From NCBI RefSeq assembly GCF_001428525.1, contig NZ_LMHW01000017.1:124001-188000 (forward strand): DNA of 64,000 bases, written 5' to 3'. The position numbers were made by a program, and so were the translations under genes. Shown here in pieces: positions 16,505 to 25,484 of the stretch (position 1 is its first letter; every line of letters begins with the position of its first letter). This stretch comes from Flavobacterium sp. Root186. Lineage in GTDB: Bacteria > Bacteroidota > Bacteroidia > Flavobacteriales > Flavobacteriaceae. A model generated the notes under the pieces. It saw nothing but the letters and a program-made list of their open reading frames with translations, did not search any database and had not been told where the DNA came from.

Positions 16505-17734
16505 TTAATGTCCCGCTAATACTTCATCATCAGCATTGATTTCAACTTTATTTTTGATAAAACGTTTTCCGATATTTAAAACTACAAAAGCAATAATTGT
16601 CGTTACCGTCATAATAAGAACCATTGGTGCTACAGAATCCTTCACGAAGATTCCAACTGCAAATGAGGCTAAAGCTCCTAATCCTAATTGAATGGCACCC
16701 ATTAAGGCTGAAGCACTTCCGGCATTTTTAGCAAATGGAGCCATTGTAAGCCCGGCTGTATTTGGATTTGAAATTCCTAAGCATCCCAGGAATAAAAATA
16801 ACATCACAATAGTCGTATATAATCCTAATAGATTGTTTACCGAAAGTATCAGGAATATAATAGTGATTAGAGATTGCAAAATTAAGGCAGCAAAAATCAT
16901 CTGCTCACTTGAAAATCTCTTTAACAACACTGAATTTAACTGACTTGAACCGATAAAACTAACCGACATAAAAGCAAAAATCCATCCATATGTTTTAGCA
17001 TCTACGTGATAAATATCCATAAAAATGATAGGTGAGGCCGCTACATAAGTAAATAATCCTGAAAAAGCAATCGCTCCGGTAAAGGCATATGTATAGAATT
17101 GCGGTTCTTTAAGGACTTTTAAAAAGTTAGAAATAATAGGTTTTGGTTTTAAAGAAATAGAAATGTCCGGTTTATAACTATTTGGCAGACCAACCTGAGA
17201 GGCAATTAAAATAGCGATTCCCATACAAAATAGTATGAAGAATACAATATGCCAGCCAAAATCCTGCGTTACATAACCGCCAATAGTTGGTGCCAGCATT
17301 GGCGAAAGCCCTAAAACAAGCATTAGTAAAGAAAACACTTTTGGAATATCTTTTACAGGAAATAAATCACGAACCATAGCAACCGAAGCTACTGTTGCAG
17401 CACAGCTTCCGATAGCCTGAATGAAACGCAAGAAAATAAACGAGTCAATGTCAGTAACATATACACAGCCTAATGAAGCTAAAATATAAACCATTAAACC
17501 CATAAATAAAGGTTTTTTACGTCCGAAACGATCTAATAATGGTCCGTAAAGTAATTGCCCTGCAGAAATTCCGATAAAATAACTTGATAAACTCATTGAA
17601 ACTTTGGCCACAGATGTATTTAAATCTTTAGCAATATTAGAGAAACCAGGCAGATACATATCAATTGAAAAAGGCCCAAGCGCTGTTAAAGAACCTAAAA
17701 TAAGTATAAGTTGAATATATTTTTTTGTTGTCAT
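16505..17734 (-). CDS. Bcr/CflA-type multidrug efflux MFS transporter
   Basis: A 409-residue inner-membrane protein with about 12 hydrophobic helices. The opening ILGSLTALGPFSIDMYLPGF is the hallmark of the Bcr/CflA drug:H+ antiporter group. MFS motif A occurs as LDRFGRKKPLF after helix 2, and VRDLFPVKDIPKVFSLLMLV follows helix 4. Substrates of this group are varied (bicyclomycin, chloramphenicol, other amphiphiles) and cannot be chosen here. It is a single gene with its own promoter. Confidence 0.9.
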   Translation of the reverse strand: MTTKKYIQLILILGSLTALGPFSIDMYLPGFSNIAKDLNTSVAKVSMSLSSYFIGISAGQLLYGPLLDRFGRKKPLFMGLMVYILASLGCVYVTDIDSFIFLRFIQAIGSCAATVASVAMVRDLFPVKDIPKVFSLLMLVLGLSPMLAPTIGGYVTQDFGWHIVFFILFCMGIAILIASQVGLPNSYKPDISISLKPKPIISNFLKVLKEPQFYTYAFTGAIAFSGLFTYVAASPIIFMDIYHVDAKTYGWIFAFMSVSFIGSSQLNSVLLKRFSSEQMIFAALILQSLITIIFLILSVNNLLGLYTTIVMLFLFLGCLGISNPNTAGLTMAPFAKNAGSASALMGAIQLGLGALASFAVGIFVKDSVAPMVLIMTVTTIIAFVVLNIGKRFIKNKVEINADDEVLAGH

Positions 17735-17763
17735 TTTCTTAAAATATTGCTTTTAATTTCGTG

Positions 17764-17771
17764 CAAAGATA
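17764..17771 (-). promoter_or_regulatory. -7 promoter box of the MFS transporter gene
   Basis: Read on the minus strand this is TATCTTTG, an exact TAnnTTTG match 30 bp before the start codon. Confidence 0.5.
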
Positions 17772-17874
17772 AATATTAAGTACCTTGTTGTAAATAATAA
17801 TTACTTTAATTCAAAAAGTGTTATTATATAACGTTTTGAAAATGTTTTGAAACATTAACTATAAAATTTTAATT

Positions 17875-18291
17875 ATGAAAAAATTCACTTTACTATTAGC
17901 GCTTATTTTTACAACAATTTCTTTCGCTCAAACCATTTCCTCAAAACAGGAAAATGCAAATGTTGAGCAATATGCATTACTAACAAAAGTAAATCAATAT
18001 TATCCGGATATTACTTTAAACAAAACGATTACAAATTTTTATGCTGATGGAAAGATTATCGATTCACAACAGCAATTCGATTTAAAAGGAACAAAATTTT
18101 CAAGTTATAAACTGGGGATTGAACCTGATAATAAAAAATTATTATTTGAGTATGTTTCTGATGAAACCGGAAAAATTTACGGAGATGTTTCTGTATTTAA
18201 TGGAAATGTTTTGAGAACAACTTTTTCTGAAAAAAATAATTCTATCGAAGTTTCATTAAATGGGAAATCTGTTTTTCAAAAGAATCTTTAA
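17875..18291 (+). CDS. Secreted protein of unknown function (138 residues)
   Basis: The N-terminus MKKFTLLLALIFTTISFAQ is a type I signal peptide with cleavage expected after SFA. The mature 120 residues are predicted beta-rich, with a repeated Tyr/Phe-rich strand pattern (FYADGKIIDSQQQFDLKG, then KLLFEYVSDETGKIYG). No domain is recognised. It is followed by a clear terminator and is probably monocistronic. Confidence 0.75.
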   Translation: MKKFTLLLALIFTTISFAQTISSKQENANVEQYALLTKVNQYYPDITLNKTITNFYADGKIIDSQQQFDLKGTKFSSYKLGIEPDNKKLLFEYVSDETGKIYGDVSVFNGNVLRTTFSEKNNSIEVSLNGKSVFQKNL

Positions 18292-18329
18292 ATATGATAA
18301 TTTAAAATAACATATTTGATACAATAAAG

Positions 18330-18355
18330 AGCATCACATAACGTGATGCTTTTTT
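18330..18355 (+). terminator. Intrinsic terminator after the secreted protein gene
   Basis: AGCATCAC (18330-18337) pairs with GTGATGCT (18343-18350), followed by a T tract. Confidence 0.85.
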
Positions 18356-18748
18356 ATACAAACAAATATAGATGGTTGATAAACACAAAATTATCTACAT
18401 TTAAGACACGCAATATTGACCTATAATTTATATTATGTAAAATAGAAAATTATAAGGATTAACCATCTACTGGTCACTACTATAAAATTCAATAATCTAA
18501 ACCTACCTCTAATCTTAAACAACATAAATTGATTAAGATAATTTTTATAAACTTCTAAATTGTAAATTTATAACAATGAAAATCAATTAATTATTTAAAA
18601 TTGATTCACAAAAAACTATTTTAAAGCCTTGAATTCAGTAAATCTTAACATTTCTTTAAAATAATTAGATTCTGAGTAAGATGGTTTCATTGTAAGAGTT
18701 TATTTTATTATTTTTACATTCAATATTTTAAAAGATATTATACCATAT
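18356..18748. other. Long AT-rich non-coding region before the cNMP-CBS gene
   Basis: About 390 bp without a credible gene. It holds one weak inverted repeat, AGATGGTT at 18370-18377 with AACCATCT at 18461-18468, enclosing 83 nt. A TATTTTTA sequence near 18710 is a weak -7 candidate for the downstream gene. A small RNA or long 5' leader is possible but unsupported. Confidence 0.4.
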
Positions 18749-20662
18749 ATGAATACAATTGCTGAGCATATTGCAGATTTTTTAAAAGAATACCCGCCGT
18801 TTGATAACTTAACTTTCCAAGAACTATCAGATATCGCTACAAATATTCGTGTTATCAATTTAGAAAAACATGCAGTATTGTTCCAAAATAATGATCCACT
18901 TCACGACAGTTTTTATGTTGTGGCTTCTGGTGTTATTAATTTAACAACAATTGCTGATGCCGAGGAAACTATTATAAACAAATGTCACGAAGGAGATATT
19001 TTTGGTTTGCGTCCGTTTTTTGCCAAAAATAACTACATGATGACGGCAAAAGCGCGTGAAGAAAGTATCGTTTATGCAATTCCAATTGCTGTTTTTCGCC
19101 CATTTGTAGCCAATAATTCGGATGTTTTAAATTTTTTACTGGAAAGTTTTGCAGTAAATTCCAGACATACAAGAGATAACTCACGTTCTAACGGAAAATT
19201 AGATCCGGACAGTAATTTTATGGATCAGCAGAATGAGATGCAATATATTCAGTCTCTTTCTTATAATAATTCTCCATTAACAACTGAATCTCACCATATT
19301 GTAAAAGATGTTGCCATTTTGATGACAGAATCAATGGTAGATAATATTGTAATTTGTGAAAAGAATAATCCAATTGGTATTGTAACCCATGCCGATCTGT
19401 CTTCAAAAATTGCAACTGGACGTTACCCCATTACGGAGACGATTGACAAAATAATGTCTTCGCCGGTGGTTACGGTAATTGAAAATGTTTCTTTGGCCGA
19501 AGCCCAGCTTTTGATGCTGAAACATAATGTTTCTCACCTTTGTGTAACTAAAGACGGAACGAGTAAATCTGGTGTAAAAGGAATTATTTCGGAACATGAT
19601 TTAATTGTGGCTCAAGCTAGTAACCCTGGTGTTTTAATTAAAGAAATTAAGCGTTCGCAGCTTCCAAAAGATTTAAAACAAATTCGTGATCGTTTATCAG
19701 ATTTGATTCAGAATTCGATTCAGAAAAATATACCAATTTCTCACGTTAGTAATATTGCGAGCGAAATTAATCTGGCTATTATAAAACGTGCGGTCGAGTT
19801 GTCTATTTTAGATTTGGGCTCCCCTCCTGCCAGATTTGCATGGTTGAGCATTGGAAGTCAAGGACGTAAAGAACAGCTTTTATTGACAGATCAGGATAGT
19901 ATTTTGATTTTTGAAGATGTTGCCCCAGAGAAATATCGTGAGGTAAAAGATTACTTTTTAAGACTGGCAAAAAGAACAACTGCCATACTTGAAAAAGTAG
20001 GTTACGAATATTGTCCAAATGGCCATATGGGAAGTAACATGTTATGGTGTAAATCATTGAGTGACTGGACAAAACAATACAACAGCTGGATGAATACTCC
20101 AGGTGAAAACAGCAACGATTTGAGCAGTATTTTCTTTGATTATGAGATCGTAATTGGCGAGGCAAAAATTGAAGAAGTTATCGAAAATGTGGTATTTAAA
20201 AATGCCGTAAATAATACTTTATTCTTTGACTTTTTAGGAAACGATGCCTTGAAAAGAAATTCCCCTTTGAGCTTCTTTAAAAAATTCATCGTTGAAGAAG
20301 AAGGCCCGCAAAAAGGAAAATTTGATATTAAAACCCGTGCCTTAATGCCGCTTATTGACAGTGCGCGTTTATTAATTTTAAGTGCTAATATAAAAGGAAT
20401 CAAGAATACTTATTTAAGATTCAAACAATTAGCAATTACTGATTCTAAAAATGCCGAAATATATTTAAGCTGTGCCGAAGCATTTTTAACACTTTCAAAA
20501 TTTAGAACTGTTGAAGGTTTAAAAAATGACGATTCCGGACAATATATTAATTTAAGAGAAATGTCTAAAACAGACAAAGAGAAGTTAAAAAATGCTTTGA
20601 CCCCGATGAAAGACCTTGAGGAATTAATAAAGAGTAAATTTCAACTTACACAATTCTCATAA
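18749..20662 (+). CDS. cNMP-binding / CBS pair / DUF294 nucleotidyltransferase-like signalling protein
   Basis: A 637-residue soluble protein with a recognisable order: cyclic-nucleotide-binding domain (about 10-135), two CBS domains (about 170-290), and a DUF294 nucleotidyltransferase-like domain. The last has GSQGRKE at 369-375 and an Asp-x-Asp at 381-383 (LTDQDS). A helical DUF294-type C-terminal domain covers about 480-630. The architecture suggests that nucleotide sensing controls a transferase resembling GlnD/GlnE-type enzymes; the target is not known. The gene ends 3 bp before the exonuclease-like gene, so the pair is co-transcribed. An acetyl-CoA synthetase gene converges on it, a known recurrent neighbourhood of this family. 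Confidence 0.85.
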   Translation: MNTIAEHIADFLKEYPPFDNLTFQELSDIATNIRVINLEKHAVLFQNNDPLHDSFYVVASGVINLTTIADAEETIINKCHEGDIFGLRPFFAKNNYMMTAKAREESIVYAIPIAVFRPFVANNSDVLNFLLESFAVNSRHTRDNSRSNGKLDPDSNFMDQQNEMQYIQSLSYNNSPLTTESHHIVKDVAILMTESMVDNIVICEKNNPIGIVTHADLSSKIATGRYPITETIDKIMSSPVVTVIENVSLAEAQLLMLKHNVSHLCVTKDGTSKSGVKGIISEHDLIVAQASNPGVLIKEIKRSQLPKDLKQIRDRLSDLIQNSIQKNIPISHVSNIASEINLAIIKRAVELSILDLGSPPARFAWLSIGSQGRKEQLLLTDQDSILIFEDVAPEKYREVKDYFLRLAKRTTAILEKVGYEYCPNGHMGSNMLWCKSLSDWTKQYNSWMNTPGENSNDLSSIFFDYEIVIGEAKIEEVIENVVFKNAVNNTLFFDFLGNDALKRNSPLSFFKKFIVEEEGPQKGKFDIKTRALMPLIDSARLLILSANIKGIKNTYLRFKQLAITDSKNAEIYLSCAEAFLTLSKFRTVEGLKNDDSGQYINLREMSKTDKEKLKNALTPMKDLEELIKSKFQLTQFS

Positions 20663-20665
20663 AAT

Positions 20666-21262
20666 ATGCTAGACTGGATCAAAAATATCAATAAGGAATA
20701 TCCGGAATTCTGGAAAGATTACTTAACCAAACTAGAAGCAAAACCTACCAAATATGTAGTTTTGTCTACTGAAACTTCTGGCTTAAACCCTAACAAAGAT
20801 GTTATTTTATCTTTAGGGGCTTTTTCTGTAATTGATGACAGTATTGTAATTAAGGAGAATTTTGAAGCCGTTTTGCTTCAGTATAAATTTTTAGAAGAAC
20901 ACGGGATTTCTAATGAATTCATTATTGAAAGCAAAATGAATAAAATGCCCGAAGCAGAAGCTTTAGAAGCGTTTATAAATTTTATTGGAAATGCTGTTCT
21001 GGTTGGTCATCATATTAATTTCGACATCGAAATGCTAAATGCAGCTTTGGAAAGATTGGATTGCGGAAGATTAAAAAATGAGGCTTTGGATATTGACGTT
21101 ATGTATCGAAAATTAACCGATATTAATGACAAGCAGTTTTCTTTGAACGATTTATGCGAAATTTACAAAATCCCAAAAAGCGACAGAAACTCTTCTGCAG
21201 AAGATGCTTATAAAATTGGGCTTTTATTTTTGAAATTGAAGTCTCGTTTGGGAATTAGGTAA
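20666..21262 (+). CDS. DnaQ-like 3'-5' exonuclease-fold protein with altered active site
   Basis: A 198-residue protein with the DEDD exonuclease fold. ExoI should read D-x-E; here it is STET with Ser34 in place of the first Asp (Glu36 kept). ExoII is present as GHHINFDIEML (Asp120). In ExoIII the catalytic His is replaced: NSSAED has Asn175 and Asp180. Two of five key residues are therefore changed, so nuclease activity is doubtful and a binding or regulatory role is possible. It follows the cNMP-CBS protein by 3 bp and is probably translated with it. Confidence 0.8.
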   Translation: MLDWIKNINKEYPEFWKDYLTKLEAKPTKYVVLSTETSGLNPNKDVILSLGAFSVIDDSIVIKENFEAVLLQYKFLEEHGISNEFIIESKMNKMPEAEALEAFINFIGNAVLVGHHINFDIEMLNAALERLDCGRLKNEALDIDVMYRKLTDINDKQFSLNDLCEIYKIPKSDRNSSAEDAYKIGLLFLKLKSRLGIR

Positions 21263-21330
21263 CTACAGAATCTTTGTCAATGTTTAAAACTTTGACAAAG
21301 AACTAACCTTACAATTATATACAATCTTGT

Positions 21331-21426
21331 CATTCCGAGGAACGAGGAATCTTCGTTCGTAGCTCGACAAAGATTATCGATTTTGTTTGCGGAATTACTT
21401 GCGAAGATTCCTCGTTCCTCGGAATG
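21331..21426. repeat. Large inverted repeat, perfect 25-bp arms, CATTCCGAGG family
   Basis: The left arm 21331-21355 and right arm 21402-21426 are exact reverse complements (core GAGGAACGAGGAATC) with a 46-nt loop. A variant palindrome is TGTCATTTC/GAAATGACA at 33996-34022, and a half-copy is at 16436-16484. It lies between the convergent exonuclease and acs genes, before a terminator. Confidence 0.9.
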
Positions 21427-21460
21427 TCAAACTTTGAGGTAATCTCTTTGTAAAATACAC

Positions 21461-21498
21461 AAAAAAATGCCTCTTAAAATTTTAAGAGGCATTTTTTT
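21461..21498. terminator. Bidirectional terminator between the exonuclease-like gene and acs
   Basis: A 38-bp perfect palindrome: 21461-21479 and 21480-21498 are reverse complements, with core TGCCTCTTAAAA, and A/T tracts on both sides. It can end both convergent transcripts. Confidence 0.95.
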
Positions 21499-21516
21499 AT
21501 AAATACTAGTTTAGAA

Positions 21517-23427
21517 TTAAGAAATTCTATCCTTAATAATTTCTTCTACAATTTCTGGGTTTAATAATGTTGAAGTATCTCCAAAATTAGAATTATCACC
21601 TTCTGCTATTTTACGTAAAATTCTACGCATAATTTTCCCTGAACGTGTTTTTGGTAAACCAGAAACGAATTGGATTTTATCCAATTTTGCGATTGGTCCT
21701 ATATGATCAGAAATATATTGATTGATCTCTTTTGATAAATTCTCTTTATTTCTAACTTCTCCGGTTTCTTTTAGAATTACGTAACCGTACAAAGCATTTC
21801 CTTTAATATCATGTGGGAATCCAACAATAGCAGATTCTGCAACTGCAGGGTGTTCATTAATAGCATCTTCGATTGGAGCTGTTCCTAAATTATGACCGGA
21901 AACAATTACAACGTCATCTACTCTACCGGTAATTCTGTAGTAACCTACTTCGTCTCTTAAAGCTCCATCACCTGTAAAGTATTTTCCAGGGAAAGCAGAG
22001 AAATAAGTGTCTTTATAACGTTGGTGATCTCCCCAAATGGTTCTGGCAATTCCAGGCCAAGGGAATTTAATACATAAACTTCCCACAACTTGGTTTCCTT
22101 CTATTTCATTACGTTTTTCATCCATTAAAACTGGCTGAATTCCCGGTAATGGCAAAGTTGCGTAAGTTGGTTTTGTAGGGGTAACAAAAGCAATTGGCGA
22201 AATCATGATTCCTCCAGTTTCTGTCTGCCACCAAGTATCTACAACCGGACATCTTTTATCTCCTACGTGGTCATTAAACCAGTGCCAAGCTTCTTCGTTG
22301 ATTGGTTCTCCAACAGATCCAATTACTTTAAGAGATTTTAGAGGATATTTTTGAATATAATCTAAACTTTCTTTTGCTAATGAACGAATTGCCGTAGGAG
22401 CGGTATAAAATTGTGTGATTTTATGTTTTTCGATAATATCCCAAAAACGGCTAAAATCCGGATAAGAAGGAACTCCTTCAAAAATTACGGTTGTTCCGCC
22501 ATTTAGTAATGGTCCGTATAATATGTATGAGTGTCCGGTAATCCATCCGATATCTGCCGTACACCAGAAGATATCATTTTCTTCGTGGCTAAATACGTTT
22601 TTAAATGTATAGGCCGTATAAACCATGTATCCTGCAGTTGTATGCACCATTCCTTTTGGTTTTCCTGTTGATCCAGAAGTATACAGAATAAATAAAGGAT
22701 CTTCGGCATCCATAATTTCAGCAACACTATTATCAAGAGCTGCATCTAATAAAGGCTGTAACCAAATGTCACGACCTTCTTTCATTGCAACTTCTGTTTT
22801 TGTTCTTTTTACCACCAAAACTTTAGAAACTGAAGGACAAGTATCCAGGGCTTCATCAACAATCGATTTTAGATCAATTGTTTTATTTCCTCTGTAACCA
22901 CCATCAGATGTAATCACCATTTTACATTCGGAGTCGATAATTCTTGCAGAAACTGCAGAAGCAGAAAATCCGGCAAAAACCACAGAGTGAATTGCTCCAA
23001 TTCTGGCACAAGCCAAAACTGCAACAGCAAGCTCAGGAATCATTGGCAAATAAATACAAACGCGGTCTCCTTTACGAATTCCCTGCTCGCGCAAAACATT
23101 CGCCATTTTAGAAACTCGCTCGTACAATTCATTATAACTTATATGTAAAGCACTTTCAGACGGATCATTCGGTTCAAAAATAATTGCCGTTTTTTCTCCT
23201 CTTTTGCTTAAATGTCTATCGATACAGTTTTTGGTAATATTAACTTTTGCATCAGTAAACCATTTTACTTCAGCATCGGCCATATTAAAATCAACAACTT
23301 TTTCCCACTGTTGATACCAAGTAAAATTTTCTTCGGCAATTTTCCCCCAGAATTTTCTTGGCTCTCTTATTGACTTATTGTAATGTTTAAAATATTGTTC
23401 TAAATTTTCAATTTTATAATAACTCAT
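21517..23427 (-). CDS. acs: Acetyl-CoA synthetase (AMP-forming)
   Basis: A 636-residue adenylate-forming enzyme that makes acetyl-CoA from acetate, ATP and CoA. The P-loop-like motif is LYTSGSTGKPKGMVHT near residue 265. WWQTETGG near 400 and YFTGDGA near 490 are further class I adenylation motifs. The near-terminal KTRSGKIMRR contains the lysine that is acetylated in bacterial Acs by protein acetyltransferases. The length is typical. The nearby cNMP-CBS and DnaQ-like pair, convergent with it, matches a neighbourhood often seen for acs. No close promoter box was identified. Confidence 0.95.
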   Translation of the reverse strand: MSYYKIENLEQYFKHYNKSIREPRKFWGKIAEENFTWYQQWEKVVDFNMADAEVKWFTDAKVNITKNCIDRHLSKRGEKTAIIFEPNDPSESALHISYNELYERVSKMANVLREQGIRKGDRVCIYLPMIPELAVAVLACARIGAIHSVVFAGFSASAVSARIIDSECKMVITSDGGYRGNKTIDLKSIVDEALDTCPSVSKVLVVKRTKTEVAMKEGRDIWLQPLLDAALDNSVAEIMDAEDPLFILYTSGSTGKPKGMVHTTAGYMVYTAYTFKNVFSHEENDIFWCTADIGWITGHSYILYGPLLNGGTTVIFEGVPSYPDFSRFWDIIEKHKITQFYTAPTAIRSLAKESLDYIQKYPLKSLKVIGSVGEPINEEAWHWFNDHVGDKRCPVVDTWWQTETGGIMISPIAFVTPTKPTYATLPLPGIQPVLMDEKRNEIEGNQVVGSLCIKFPWPGIARTIWGDHQRYKDTYFSAFPGKYFTGDGALRDEVGYYRITGRVDDVVIVSGHNLGTAPIEDAINEHPAVAESAIVGFPHDIKGNALYGYVILKETGEVRNKENLSKEINQYISDHIGPIAKLDKIQFVSGLPKTRSGKIMRRILRKIAEGDNSNFGDTSTLLNPEIVEEIIKDRIS

Positions 23428-23587
23428 AGTTTTGTGGAATTTTTTTTATAAATGTATTAAATCTGCTTCTATTCTTAAAATTATTTAATTCATAAATTTT
23501 GTATAAAAAAAACATATAATAAATAAAATATACGTTTTTTTTAAAGTTATTCTAAAAAAACACTTTTTAAGAAAAAATCTAAATCGC

Positions 23588-23623
23588 AAAAAAGGTATGA
23601 CAAAGAAATTATCATACCTTTTT
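23588..23623 (-). terminator. Probable terminator of the ilv operon
   Basis: On the minus strand GGTATGA and TCATACC pair around an 11-nt loop and are followed by six T residues. It sits about 300 nt beyond the ilvC stop codon, so the transcript would have a long 3' tail that includes the hairpin at 23775-23807. Confidence 0.65.
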
Positions 23624-23774
23624 ATTTAACAAATTTCAATAACAATTAATTTTGTAATTTCTGCATTACAATACTTTACCTATTTTGAAAATAGCAGCGC
23701 TTTATTAATTAAAATAGAAATTTTCAACAAGTATATTTTTTCTTAAAAAACATACCCCATTATGAGGGATCCGC

Positions 23775-23807
23775 TTCACTTAACTTACTTCACAGAAGTT
23801 AAGTGAA
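23775..23807. other. Perfect 12-bp hairpin downstream of ilvC
   Basis: TTCACTTAACTT and AAGTTAAGTGAA are exact reverse complements around a 9-nt loop. No U-tract follows directly. It could stabilise the ilv mRNA end or mark a small RNA; both ideas are guesses. Confidence 0.5.
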
Positions 23808-23927
23808 TGCAATATGCATCTATATCTATTTTTTTAATAAGTGCTTACTAATTCAAAATATTAATTTAAAACATTGATACAGAGCAAATTCCACTACATT
23901 CGGAATGCGTGGAAATTCCCAAATTTA

Positions 23928-25397
23928 TTATACAATTTTTTTCATTGCTGTCATAGACTCTCTTAACCATGCTCCTACTTCTTCAATAGGATGCTGACGA
24001 ATTTCTTTATTAACTGCAATTAAAACATTATTATCTACTCCATTTGAAGTTGAAAACGGTTTTCCAATAATATTAGTTTCTACTTTTTTCATGAATTCAG
24101 TCAATAAAGGCTTACATGCATGATCAAATAAGTAACAACCATATTCTGCAGTATCAGAAATTACGCGGTTCATTTCGAATAATTTCTTTCTTGCGATAGT
24201 GTTTGCAATTAATGGCAATTCGTGTAATGACTCATAATAAGCTGATTCTTCGATAATTCCAGCCTCAGTCATTGTTTCAAAAGCTAACTCTACACCAGCT
24301 TTTACCATAGCAATCATTAAAACTCCATTATCAAAATATTCCTGCTCAGAGATTGGCGCTTCTTGCGGAGCTGTTTTTTCGAAGTTAGTTTCTCCTGTTG
24401 CTGCTCTCCATTTTAATAAATTAACATCGTCATTAGCCCAGTCAATCATCATAGTTCTTGAGAATTCTCCAGAAATAATATCATCTTGGTGTTTTTGGAA
24501 TAACGGACGCATAATGTCTTTTAACTCTTCTGCCAATTCGTAAGCTTCAATTTTTGAAGGATTATTTAAACGATCCATCATATTTGTGATACCACCATGT
24601 TTCAAAGCTTCTGTGATAGTTTCCCATCCGTATTGAATTAATTTTGAAGCATATGCTTTATCGATTCCTTTTTCAACCATTTTATCAAAACATAAAATAG
24701 ATCCAGTTTGCAATAAACCGCAAAGAATAGTCTGCTCACCCATTAAATCTGATTTTACTTCAGCTACGAAAGATGATCTTAAAACTCCTGCTTTATGCCC
24801 TCCGGTTCCTACAGCGTAAGCTTTTGCCTGATCTAAACCAAATCCGTTTGGATCGTTTTCCGGGTGAACTGCAATAAGCGTTGGTACACCAAAACCTCTT
24901 TTATATTCTTCACGAACCTCAGAACCAGGGCATTTTGGCGCGCACATGATAACTGTAATATCTTTACGAATCTGCATTCCTTCTTCAACAATATTAAATC
25001 CGTGAGAATAAGCTAAAGTCGATCCCTGTTTCATTAATGGCATAATCGCAGTAACAACAGATGTATGTTGTTTATCAGGAGTAAGATTACAAACTAAATC
25101 AGCAGTTGGAATTAATTCTTCATAAGTACCTACTTTAAATCCATTTTCAGTTGCATTTTTATATGAAGCTCTCTTTTCTGCAATTGCATCTGCACGCAAT
25201 GCATAAGAAATATCTAAACCTGAATCTCTCATGTTTAAACCTTGATTCAAACCTTGTGCACCACATCCAACAATAACAACTTTTTTCCCTGCTAATGCTG
25301 AAATTCCGTCTGCAAATTCTGACTGCTCCATAAATTCGCAAACTCCAAGTTGCTCTAATTGTAATCTAAGTGGTAATGTGTTGAAATAATTTGCCAT
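23928..25397 (-). CDS. ilvC: Ketol-acid reductoisomerase, class II (long form)
   Basis: A 489-residue enzyme for the second step of Ile and Val synthesis, NADPH-dependent and Mg-dependent. The dinucleotide loop is VVIVGCGAQGLNQGL near residue 36. The catalytic Mg-binding region includes GEQTILCGLL. The length is that of the duplicated-domain class II enzymes (E. coli type), not the shorter class I. It is the last gene of leuA-leuB-ilvDBNC, 87 bp after ilvN. The ilvN-ilvC gap contains GTGATCAC near 25453. Confidence 0.95.
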   Translation of the reverse strand: MANYFNTLPLRLQLEQLGVCEFMEQSEFADGISALAGKKVVIVGCGAQGLNQGLNMRDSGLDISYALRADAIAEKRASYKNATENGFKVGTYEELIPTADLVCNLTPDKQHTSVVTAIMPLMKQGSTLAYSHGFNIVEEGMQIRKDITVIMCAPKCPGSEVREEYKRGFGVPTLIAVHPENDPNGFGLDQAKAYAVGTGGHKAGVLRSSFVAEVKSDLMGEQTILCGLLQTGSILCFDKMVEKGIDKAYASKLIQYGWETITEALKHGGITNMMDRLNNPSKIEAYELAEELKDIMRPLFQKHQDDIISGEFSRTMMIDWANDDVNLLKWRAATGETNFEKTAPQEAPISEQEYFDNGVLMIAMVKAGVELAFETMTEAGIIEESAYYESLHELPLIANTIARKKLFEMNRVISDTAEYGCYLFDHACKPLLTEFMKKVETNIIGKPFSTSNGVDNNVLIAVNKEIRQHPIEEVGAWLRESMTAMKKIV

Positions 25398-25484
25398 TTT
25401 GTTTTAAAATATTTAATGAAATGAAATTTAGTAATTAATTTATTTATAATTGGTTGTGATCACGTAATATCACATATTAATTGT

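Larger units (their letters stand above)
23428..23927. other. 500-bp gap after ilvC: two hairpins, no gene
   Basis: No credible coding region is seen. Two structures stand out. One is TTCACTTAACTT (23775-23786) paired with AAGTTAAGTGAA (23796-23807). The other is AAAAAAGGTATGA (23588-23600) paired with 23612-23623. The gap also includes a GGATCC and two long AT runs. It may hold the 3' end of the ilv transcript or a small RNA. Confidence 0.4.

Noticed and set aside
19803..20165. A 120-codon minus-strand frame inside the cNMP-CBS gene
   Set aside because: Antisense shadow; the sense strand shows complete domain motifs.
25440..25480. CRP-like box between ilvN and ilvC
   Set aside because: GTGATCAC and TGTGA/TCACA halves are present but the spacing (10) is wrong for a Crp site, and the gap is inside the operon.
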